Below are positions 46,655 through 58,600 of a stretch of 64,000 nucleotides of DNA, one piece after another (positions within the stretch are counted from its first letter, which is position 1; each line of letters begins with the position of its first letter). Source of the stretch: Telmatactis stephensoni (lineage: Eukaryota; Cnidaria; Anthozoa; Actiniaria; Isophelliidae); the NCBI GenBank assembly GCA_029948255.1, contig JALIZF010001795.1, positions 310,001 to 374,000 on the forward strand, written 5' to 3'. The translations under genes were made by a program, and so were the position numbers. The notes beneath the pieces were generated by a model, which saw only the letters and a program-made list of their open reading frames with translations, searched no databases and was not told where the DNA came from.

Positions 46655-49600
46655 TTATAAACAGCTAGCGATTTGTAACTGATAAACGCGCGCTCCTTTC
46701 TTCAGCAAGAATCCCTGATTGTTAAGAGAGTAAATAAAATCCTCAAAACTTCGAATCTTTAATCCAAGGTCCTGCAAATAAACAATAGACATTTAAGGTA
46801 TCTTCGCTTTTCATTTTCAGCTTTTCCTCTTTAATTGCCACTTTGTTTACTTTTTCATGCTAATTTTTGTCGTTACGTCCCATTTCCCTCCGCCTCCCCT
46901 CCCCCTCCGTGGGCTTAAGTGGTCAAGACGTGGGAGCGCGACATTTCATACATGTGCAAACGTTTAATATCGTTGTTTCTCTCTCCCTTTTGATTTCTTT
47001 GGTTTTCTTTCTTCCGTCTTTATATTTGCTGTTTATTATTATTATTTTTTACTTAACACATATTTAAAATCAATTTCATGATTTGCTCCTACCATGACAA
47101 CCCTTCTCATTTGGTCGATAGTAAATAAAGAATTGTACTCTCTATCAGCTATTCTACCAAGTTCAGCAATGAATCGTTTTCCCTGAAATTGCAAGAAGGT
47201 TTCACAGACGTGATTTCAGTAATCAACATCACTCTATATCACCATAACATCAATAAGATTTGGTTCACAAATGGACACTTCAACGAGAGAGTTAGTTTGG
47301 GCTGTGTCAGTGTATAAAGATACAAGGAAGTCTGTATGACCCGTATAAAAATAGTGTTTTTACATTACTGAGGTTTCAGGCCTTAGCCCTTCGTCAGGGT
47401 AGATTCTGTTTTTATGGGAAACGATACATAGACTATATCGCTATTCTGCCGCAGCAATGAAGGACAGCGAGAAAATCAGCTTTGTTTTCGTTTGAATTAT
47501 TAGTAGGAGAGGAAATGTGCAGAAGTTCGGACGAAAAAATGTGGTGACTGTTCAAACGAGCCAAAACTTGCATTAGCTTGCGATCAAATTTGAGCACGTT
47601 CAAACTGCTCGCAAGTCGATGCAAGTAGACGCAAGTCGATGCAAGTTGGTGTTCAAACGAAGATGCAAGTCCGCGCAAGTCAAAACTTGCATCGACTTGC
47701 GTTCTCGTTTGAACAGGGCCTAACATTGAATGAGAGGGGAGAGAAATCTATCTGATCATGAAAGTGCTTGCATCATAAAATACGGACGAATTTTTCGATT
47801 GGTCCCCTACTCTAGATAAGAAAACAACCCTGCTCTCTATACCTAAATATTTCCTACAAACGAAATATAACCAACTGCCCCTAAATAATTTGGGTTATGT
47901 ACGGCCCTTATTGGGTTATGCACGGCCCTTATTGGGTTATGTACGGTCCTTATTGGGTTATGTACGGTCCTTATTGCGTTATGTACGGCCCTTATTGGGT
48001 TATGTACGGTCCTTATTGGGTTATGTGCGGCCCTTATTGGCTTATGTACGGCCCTTATTGGGTTATGTACGGTCCTTATTGGGTTATGTGCGGCCCTTAT
48101 TGGGTTATGTACGGTCCTTATTGCGTTATGTACGGTCCTTATCGGGTTATGTACGGTCCTTATTGAGTTATGTGCGGCCCTTATTGGGTTATGTACGGTC
48201 CTTATTGGGTTATGTGCGGCCCTTATTGGGTTATGTACGGCCCTTATTGGGTTATGTACGGTCCTTATTGGGTTATGTACGGCCCTTATTGGGTTATGTA
48301 CGGTCCTTATTGGGTTATGTGCGGTCCTTATTGCGTTATGTACGGTCCTTATTGCGTTATGTACGGTCCTTATTGAGTTATGTGCGGCCCTTATTGGGTT
48401 ATGTGCGGCCCTTATTGGGTTATGTACGGTCCTTATTGCGTTATGTGCGGCCCTTATTGGCTTATGTACGGCCCTTATTGGGTTATGTACGGTCCTTATT
48501 GGGTTATGTGCGGCCCTTATTGGGTTATGTACGGTCCTTATTGCGTTATGTACGGTCCTTATCGGGTTATGTACGGTCCTTATTGAGTTATGTGCGGCCC
48601 TTATTGGGTTATGTACGGTCCTTATTGGGTTATGTGCGGCCCTTATTGGGTTATGTACGGCCCTTATTGGGTTATGTGCGGCCCTTATTGGGTTATGTGC
48701 GGCCCTTATTGGGTTATGTACGGTCCTTATTGGGTTATGTACGGCCCTTATTGGGTTATGTACGGTCCTTATTGGGTTATGTACGGCCCTTATTGGGTTA
48801 TGTACGGTGCTTATTGGGTTATGTACGGTCCTTATTGCGTTATGTACGGTCCTTATTGCGTTATGTACGGTCCTTATTGAGTTATGTGCGGCCCTTATTG
48901 GGTTATGTGCGGTCCTTATTGGGTTATGTACGGTCCTTATTGCGTTATGTACGGTCCTTATTGCGTTATGTACGGTCCTTATTGCGTTATGTACGGTCCT
49001 TATTGAGTTATGTGCGGCCCTTATTGGGTTATGTGCGGCCCTTATTGGGTTATGTACGGTCCTTATTGAGTTATGTGCGGCCCTTATTGGGTTATGTACG
49101 GTCCTTATTGGGTTATGTGCGGCCCTTATTGGGTTATGTGCGGCCCTTATTGGGTTATGTACGGCCCTTATTGGGTTATGTACGGTCCTTATTGCGTTAT
49201 GTACGGTCCTTATTGCGTTATGTACGGTCCTTATTGCGTTATGTACGGTCCTTATTAAGTTATGTGCGGCCCTTATTGGGTTATGTACGACCCTTATTGG
49301 GTTATGTACGGTCCTTATTGGGTTATGTACGGCCCTTATTGGGTTATGTGCGGCCCTTACTGGGTTATGTACGGCCCTTATTGGGTTATGTGCGACCCTT
49401 ATTGGGTTATGTACGACCCTTATTGGGTTATGTACGGCCCTTATTGGGTTATGTGCGACCCTTACTGGGTTATGTACGGCCCTTATTGGGTTATGTACGG
49501 CCCTTATTGGGTTATGTACGGCCCTTATTGGGTTATGTACGGCCCTTATTGGGTTATGTACGGCCCTTACTGGGTTATGTACGGCCCTTACTGGGTTATG

Positions 49601-52600
49601 TACGGCCCTTATTGGGTTATGTACGGCCCTTATTGGGTTATGTGCGGCCCTTACTGGGTTATGTACGGCCCTTATTGGGTTATGTACGGCCCTTATTGGG
49701 TTATGTACGGTCCTTATTGCGTTATGTACGGTCCTTATTGCGTTATCTACGGTCCTTATTGAGTTATGTGCGGCCCTTATTGGGTTATGTGCGGCCCTTA
49801 TTGGGTTATGTACGGTCCTTATTGCGTTATGTACGGTCCTTATTGCGTTATGTACGGTCCTTATTGCGTTATGTACGGTCCTTATTGAGTTATGTGCGGC
49901 CCTTATTGGGTTATGTGCGGCCCTTATTGGGTTATGTGCGGCCCTTATTGGGTTATGTACGGTCCTTATTGCGTTATGTACGGTCCTTATTGCATTATGT
50001 ACGGTCCTTATTGCGTTATGTGCGGCCCTTATTTGGTTATGTACGGTCCTTATTGCGTTATGTACGGTCCTTATTGGGTTATGTACGGCCCTTATTGAGT
50101 TATGTACGGCACTTATTGGGTTATGTACGGTCCTTATTGGGTTATGTACGGTCCTTATTGCGTTATGTACGGCCCTTATTGGGTTATGTACGGCCCTTAT
50201 TGGGTTATCTACGGCCCTGTTAATGCACATTATCACTGTCTTACCATTGCTTTAGAGCTCATTCCTGACCCGTGTTGTGATCGTTGAAAGTCAAGAATAC
50301 CAAAGTCGTCACTGTACGTATCGAGTAGGCTGTATTTCATAATCTCAACAACATCCTCTGCGTCTCGATGAGTGGCTTTTTCACGAAGTTCAAGACGAGC
50401 TCGAGCCTTTAACACACAAAAAATGTAAATAATGCACTCGCTCTATAGAAACGCTGTTCGAGGAGTGCCAAGTTTGGACCCGTATTTGGGGTGAGTAAAT
50501 GACAATATTTGTCGGTCGAAAGAAACAATAGTTAAATATGCACTCTGTTGATTGAGATTGTTTTAGAATATTTCCTCAGAAAATAAAACCTGATTGACGC
50601 AAATCTGATTAGCAGGACAGCTATACTTTACTTTTTTTACTTTTATGTTTCGATACTCGTACCTCTGTTAGCCTAATAAGTGATTCTAGTTGTCTTGTAG
50701 TAATTGGTGTTGAATCACCAGCCTGGTATTGACGACGTAGTGACAGGTAGAACTCCTAGAAAACAATGCACGTACATGAGTTATCACCAGGAGACTCAGA
50801 CAAGCGCGTAACGCGATGTAGCCTGTTGACCCCCTTCCCGCCCCTCCCTTTTTGGGTTATCTTTAGAAATGCTCTAATAAGCCAAATTTAAGTAGTCACT
50901 AAATAGTAACATCAAGATGACCCAAATTGGGGGGGGGGGGGGGGGGGGGCTTTCGAAGGTTCTAATAGAAGGATGTGACAGATTCTCTAGTCTACTGGTT
51001 GTGCTCTTCTGCTATCATGCAGGTGGACATATATTAAGACACATGAGCTCGTTCCTTGGAAAATCCCGATGACACTTGGGCGCACAGCGCGCTTTATTCA
51101 ATTGATCTTTGTGTTACGGCATACTCTTTTGGTTGCGATCAATCTCTTTTACCTTCAACACTTTTGCAGCTCCCTGGGTTAGCTTGGGATGGACGTATTT
51201 TCTTGCATAACCAATATACTGTAAGAACATTGAAACGGCATAGAATGAATTACCGTATGACGTATATTATTTGAAGTTTTATGATATGTAGTATACACAG
51301 GAAAAAACCTCTCTGGATTAACTTACTCCTGAATAAAAACAAAACAAGAAACACCACTGGTTTTGTTTTTATTTCAAATGTTATCAAATTCCACACATGG
51401 GAAATAATTTTCATCAAGATTATGCAAAAACTGTTTCTTTTACAATATTTTAAAGTTTCATAAGGACATAGAAATTTGAAAAGTTGTGCAATTTTGTTTT
51501 CTCAATCGCAAGGAAGGCTATTTTCAGCACATAGAGTAAAATCGTTTTTCATTCGCAAAAACAAACGGATTTTGGGTGAAAACGGCTGATTTTTGCACCA
51601 ACAGCAAAAGAAAACACGGCTGTTCTCCTGCCTTATTTGTAAGTTCACCGTAACGGAAAAAGCAATGGATATCACAGTAAACCTTAAATCTCAGGTAATC
51701 TGCACCTCCTCGTAAGATGTCATCTAATTGGTTTGATAAAACAAAAGAATCTATTGTTGTCATTGCCGTTTTCAAAAGTTTCTTTTGTTTAGATTCTCGG
51801 GTGGCCACCAATTGGATGAAATCTTCCGAGAAGTGCAGGTCTCCCCTTAAATCTAATGTGAATCAAAAATCGTAATAACATCGGAGTTAGCGATCACGAT
51901 GTCTGATTCGCTTTAGTTTTAAGGCTTACTTGCCATTACGATTGCGATTGAGCTTACAGGCCCTGTTACACTGTGCAATTTTCTCAGCAACTTGTCTCGC
52001 AACGGCGTTGCGAAACAAGTTGCAGAGAAAATTATGGCGCTGTTACACTGTGCAATTTTCCCCAGCAACTTGCAATATTTTTGGCCGAGGCAAGCTGGGA
52101 GCGAGATTCAAGGTTGCTCCTCAGAGCGAAATGAGAAATTGCGCACGCGCTTGTAGAAAACGTGCCTCAAAAATTGCGAGGAAAGTTGCTGGAGGGGTGA
52201 TACACTGTGCAATGGCATTGCAAATTGCTGCAATGGGTTGCGAAAAGTAGACCTGAGTTCTACTTCATGCAACGCTACGCGCAACGAAAAAAAAATCTGA
52301 AGACTACCCCTGTTACACTGTGAAATCCTCCAGCAACTTGTTTTCCAACGCCATTGCGAGACAAGTTGCTGAGAAACCTGCACAGTGTAACAGCGCCTTA
52401 CAAGACGTAAGACGTAGTTAACAGCGTCATCGTTACCACAATGGACAAAATCATCTCCTTGAAGAACTACCCACAGATAATGAGTTATAAAACGAACAAT
52501 ATTACATTCTAAATTACCTTTCTTAGCAAAGGAGCAGGAATTGGATCGAATGGTTCATTGGTACTGACCTAAAAAGCACGTTCAATATATTGTTGATAAA

Positions 52601-55600
52601 AACCGCGATTTTAAAAAGAAAGAACGTTTAACATGTTATCAAAATTTACTAGAGAGCGTCTTCAAGAGTGTAGGGCAGTTTGATAATGAAAACGCAAATG
52701 TAGACAAATGGATCTCCTCTCAGCTTTATGAAGATAACAGGGAATCACCATCTCTTGGCTTTATTTAAACTGATAGGGAATCCCACTCTCGACTCATGAG
52801 GATGGTAAGGGAATCCCCCTTTTTTGGCGCTACTGAAACTGACAGGGAATCCCTCCTCTCGACTTTATGAGAATGGTAGGAAATCACACTCTCCTTGTTC
52901 TACTGAAACTGATATGGAATCCCCAGTTCGAAACCTTATTAGGGTGGTAGGGAATCCCTTCTGTGCATAGAAAGTATCCCATTACAGAGTGTTCAGCTCT
53001 AGTACTCGATAGAGCTTCATACCTTGAGTCTGTCCGATAATGGTTTATCGGCTTCCCATTGCCTTCTAGCTTCGTCCTCACCGTCACTTGAGTCCTGAAT
53101 AAATAAGAAAGAAAGTACGGCTCGTGCTCTCTCTTCACTTCTTAAGTGCTCCAGGCACTTCCTGCGTGCTGTATTACTGAACAGAGCAGTATGGTTTTCG
53201 TATGAGTGGTAACACTGTACGGTTACTATACGATACAGTTACGGCATGAATTTCGAATGTTTTTATAGAAACTATGATACTGGTACAGTTACAATACGGT
53301 ACGGTAAGTTTCCCACTCATACGAAAACGACTCTATACTTGTTAAATTGTCAAGTAGATATTTATGGACAAAAGTTCGATTTTCCTTCGTACAGAAATAC
53401 AAAAAGGCGCGCGGCGGTCGAGCTCCAGTTGCTGATATCGGGACTGTGTTCCATTAAGTAGTGAAGTACAGCTTCCCATCAATCACTGCGTACGTACTAT
53501 CTAAGATAGTATATTAATAAGGACTAGAGAAAAATAGGGCAACGCGGATTGTTGATAATATTTTGTTACGTCTTACCTCAGCTGGTCGTCGAGCTGTAGC
53601 TGTACCAAAAGCACTGAAAATCAAAATCATTAAGTTATACTTGACACAAAACTTTCAGTGAAAATGGCTCATTGGTGATGTGTCGAGAGGGGCCGCCTCA
53701 CTGACTGACAGTTCCACAATTGTGCTACAATTTAGCACAGGGAAAAGAAGTCAGGGTACATAAATATTGAGGCAAATAACTGACTAACTGAAAAAAATTA
53801 ACACGAAATGGGCATAATATCGGAAAGTTTCAAAATAAAGGTGCGGTAATACGAGCAACAAAATCGTGCAACTTGTCGCGCAACAAAAATCGATGTTGCA
53901 GATTGCGAAAATTTGTTGCACAGAGTAGAACCATAGAACCACTTTCTACTTTTTATAACAAGTAGCCGAAACCTGCAACATCGACTCTTGTTGCGTAACA
54001 AGTTACTCGCGGGGCGGTAGAACAAGCAACATCGCTCTACAACTTGCAACAAACAATGTTGCGCGAAAAGTTGCACGATTTTGTTGCTCGTATTACCGCA
54101 CCTTAAGTGAGATAAGACTGAATCACAACAAAAAAGGCTTCTCAGTTTGACTACCTGTGGTGTTTGAGCAACCTAATATTATGCAAAGGAGCGACAAATA
54201 CGAGTTTCACCTTTTCTTTCCAGTATGTAATGCCATCACATGCTCTGTTAACATGCAGTCCATCTCCTAAAATGGCACAAAAAAGGTCAAAAACCGAAGT
54301 TCCAATATGCAAAAAGCATAATAAAAAATGTTGGGTTAAAAGTAGTTTGGGCGGCTTTGGTGTATGAAGATGCAATAAGGAATGAATGGAAGTCTGTAAC
54401 TGTATAGAAAGACAGTACTTACATTACTGACGTTTTGAGACTTAACCCTTCGTGTGAGTACATGTAGATCATTGAACGAAGGAACGAGGTTCAAAACAGC
54501 AGATATATTAATGTAAATACTTTCTTTTTATACAGAGTTACAGATTATACATAACATATAACACGCTCTCTCGTTCTTTATACATAACATATAACACGCT
54601 CTCTCGTTCTTTATACATAACATAATATAAAAATTAGGTACTACCTAATAGCGGAGCTCCCATTTAAATATAATAATAGTTTTAAATACTTTGTTTTATT
54701 TTGACGTTAATTTGATTCAAATGAATGGGGCTTCCTGTGGTAATAGGTAAACAAAGATTGCATTTTGTTGTAAAGGTTTAAATAAAGATTATAGATCAAG
54801 CTTTATTTCTTGCCCTTCAGTCTCCTGAGATTTATAAGGCTTTCAAGCTCAGTCACCATAGTGATAGTTATTCAGATTCAGTCAGATTTTATAATTGACT
54901 TTGTAGTAGTGGTTCATAATTCTCAGAAATAGAATGCAAAAATCCCTCAAGCTGATTTCATTCACATAAAATTAAATAGTACTGAACCTGATTTCAACAT
55001 CCTTCAATTAAACAATTACTGCAATTAGAACTGCAGAACATTATATTTAGATTTTTCTGTCTTGACAGTATTGTGGCATCTTGTTTTTGTACTATGTAGA
55101 ATAGAATGACACAGATAAATAGTTGTCTTTACACGAAACAAAAATTCTCTCTTCCAGATTACACTAATCATGACTTTAGATGAAATTGTAAAACAACTCA
55201 AAACAACTACTACCTAAAAGCAGAGCTCCAATTTCAATTTTAATATTCTGTGGCTTCCTGTGGTAATTGAAAAAGTTGAAATGAAGATTATTTTAAAAAG
55301 CATTTTTAAAATAAGTTTGGTTTTCGTTTGTATATTGTATGGACTTGTAAGCTCAGTGACCTAGCTTTATAACAGTAGATTTTAATATTCAGATTTACTG
55401 TCAGATAATTTTCATAAATTATTGACTTTGTAGTGGTTCATAATTTTCAGAAATAGAAAGCCAAATCTCCAAAACCTTTTTTTAAATTGATACAAGTAAT
55501 TAAACCTTTTCAACATCCTGAATATTACAGAACAACAAATCTTGATTTGTCTGTCTTCACTATATTTGTGACATCTTGTTTTTTGTGGTTGTTGTTGTTG

Positions 55601-58600
55601 TTGTTGTTTTGTTATTTAATGTAGAATAGAATGACACACTAGCTAGGTGAATATTTGTCTCCCACTTTTCTCTTCCAGATTACACTGATAATACAATTTA
55701 AAGTGATTATAAAAACAGCTACTTGACATAACAAGAAAACAAGGAATTAAGCATTTTCAGTCTGCATTTAGGGTCTCATAGGACTCACTGAGCAATAAAT
55801 TCCTTCTTTTTTTTCCTGTCAATTTTTTCATTAAATTCGAGACATAAACTTGAGCTGTATTTACACATTAGTGGGGTTGAAATAAGTTCAAAATCAATTT
55901 TTTTACTAATTTTATTATTAGAACTAGTGTAAAAAGTTCACCGTAAAACAAAATGTCGTTGTACATTTCATGCCGTACTTGATCGAGTGTTTGTTTAAAC
56001 TTGGCCACAGTTCAACGTGCATAAAAGTTTATTTTTTTAAGTCATCAATCCCAAATAAAAGCTAAAAGATCAAATATAGGTACAAGAGACTTTTTGACAT
56101 CATTTTCTGGCCAGGGTCTTTACCTTGAAGTGCTTTCCTTGTTGTCTTTACATTGTCTTTAGAAGCATAGTCCTTGTTTCACGCTCAATGCAGACGATTC
56201 TTGATTTCCAACTTTGGCTAGAATTTTAAGCAGCTTTACTGAAGGCATCTTCACGAAACGAAGAATACACGATCCTCAATGACTCATTCATTATGAGAAG
56301 TTTTTTAAAGCTACGAATCCAACTAAAAAGTCGTCCAGCTTCAACTTTGAAAATATTCTCTGTGTCCTTCGTCTTTCGAGCAGTTTTTGAAACGACACCC
56401 CGGCGGGCCCGAAAAAAAATTCAAACGTACGTTTTTTTTTCGCTTTAACCTGTCAAGATTGGTACAGATTAATGATCATGAAAATCGCTAAATTTTTACG
56501 AGGTTTCGAGAATAATATTTTCAAGCTTTGCAAGTTAAAACTGCAAGGAAACTTGTAAATTTTCAGATTTCAAGGTGTCAGCGCGCGTCAAGTTGGCGCC
56601 AAAAAGCAATCAGCCAATCAGCATCGCGATAGGCACGGACGGACGGACGGACAGAAAGTGACGTATACTCAAGCCATAAAAAGTAAAACTCGATGGGTTA
56701 CCCATTTTTTTCTTAAGTATGGTGCTCCGCTAAGGCCCGCGCGGGAGCTCCGCTATAACACGCTCTCTCGTTCTTTATACATTACTTACAGATTATACAG
56801 AGTTACAGATTATACAGAGTTACAGATTATACAGAGTTACAGATTATATTTAGCTATTTATTGTAGAAGTCGTTATTTCATTTTAGGATTTTAGTCAATT
56901 ATTTATCACTCAGAGATATCAGCATGTTGTATTGTTACCCTTTATTCGAGTATAAATAAAGATTATTGTATTGTATTCCCATTGATTCAATGTTGAAGTC
57001 ACTCACCTCGTCTGGTTTGTCAAGCAGAATAAAAGCCTGAAACAAAACCCATCATGTTAGTTCATTAATGAAGTAATTAATTAATAGACGAATGGTTTCT
57101 TACCAAATCAAACCTTGATAATAGTGCACTACCCATTCTATAAAAAGAAAGTAATAATTTAAGTATATTGTTATTCCACTGATTCAAGATCAAATAATTC
57201 TTAGGGATACTCACTTGAGATTCTCCGACACTGTTTTAGCTTTGTTATAGTGTCCACCAACTGGGTTAGCAGCAGCAATGATGGAAGTACGAGCTGGTAG
57301 ACTAAGCAAGAATATCTTGAATTAAATGATGTCTTCATAATTGATGATGTTCATGATGAGGCGTATAGCAGTGATAATTGTGCATAGCTACAATCGCTGC
57401 CAAATTTAATGAAACTTGACAAGTTCGTCTACATGTACCAAAATTTCTCTTCAATGACAACAGTTTCTCTATTTGATAATCCCCCCTTCCCGAAAGAAAG
57501 TACCAATAGGTAAAGCATTTTGTTAGATCGATCATCGAACCTAGAAGCTGAGACCAAAATGGCTCCTGGGTACACTAGTAATACACTTATTTCAATAAAC
57601 GTTGTCGGTATGAAGCCAACGCGACTCACCCAAAAGGGAGTATGGGAAGAAATCACTAAAGTTATAAAACTACAAAGATTCCACACGATTACTCAAATTC
57701 AACTTGCTCTGACCTAATACACTAAATAAAATATAATAATAAAGACTTTATTTACAGAGGGTAAAACACATAATAGTGAAAAACACTAACAAACCTGTGG
57801 CCCTCTAAATCTAGATTAAAAACTAATTACAAACTATAAAACTATAAAAATGACTATATAAAAATCTAGAATACAAAATACAAGTGTCTGATCTAGAACT
57901 AAAGAACTTCACTTACTGATGCTAAAGTCAATACCAAAGCGGAAAAGAAAGTAAAGTTTTGCTACTACCCATACTGCTTTTCAGTCTAGTCGCGTGGGCT
58001 TGAGAGCTCTTATACGACAACCTTTTTTGAAATAGGTGTATATGCGTTTTCATTTGTCTATGAATTTGCTACACAATCATGTTTAAAATACCAAGAATTT
58101 GTACCAGTCACTGATTGAAACGTCCACGTCCACACGCTTTTTTACAAATTATCATCTAATCAACAGATTTCCCATTGTTCATTTCTGAGTGTCTAGTTTC
58201 CGTGTTTTGAAAGAGTCAATGTTTGCGCAAATAGGTATATATGACGGTATATACCTATTTCAAAAAAGGTTGTCCTTTGTTTTGTTGCATACTGAATATT
58301 GCATAGTGCATACCAATCATGAACAAAGTGTAATTGGTAAACAAGAGGCAATATAACTACACACCATGTCTCTCTATAGCCTTTCAGGTTGGAACAAAGT
58401 AGACAAATTGCATTTTGTTTATTTTAGGCAACAAAAATTATGAAAGTTATAAATTCACAATATACATTTTGGTCTTGGTATAAAACTATGCAATATGCAA
58501 CAAATCAGAGGACAACCTTTTTAAAATAGGTGTATATGACACAATAATGCAATTGGTCTATTCGTACAAATTGCTTATGACAGTAAACTTACACTTAGTT

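Noticed and set aside
47887..50216. CRISPR-like array
   Set aside because: The 21-bp units are contiguous without unique spacers, and the host is eukaryotic.
47843..50255. Open frames of 797 (minus) and 777 (plus) codons with heptapeptide repeats
   Set aside because: Both come from the 21-bp satellite, whose length is a multiple of three. MCM8 exons on both sides splice over it in frame, so it is intronic.
57520..57717. 65-residue plus-strand frame
   Set aside because: It lies across MITE A3 in an MCM8 intron and has no homology signal.
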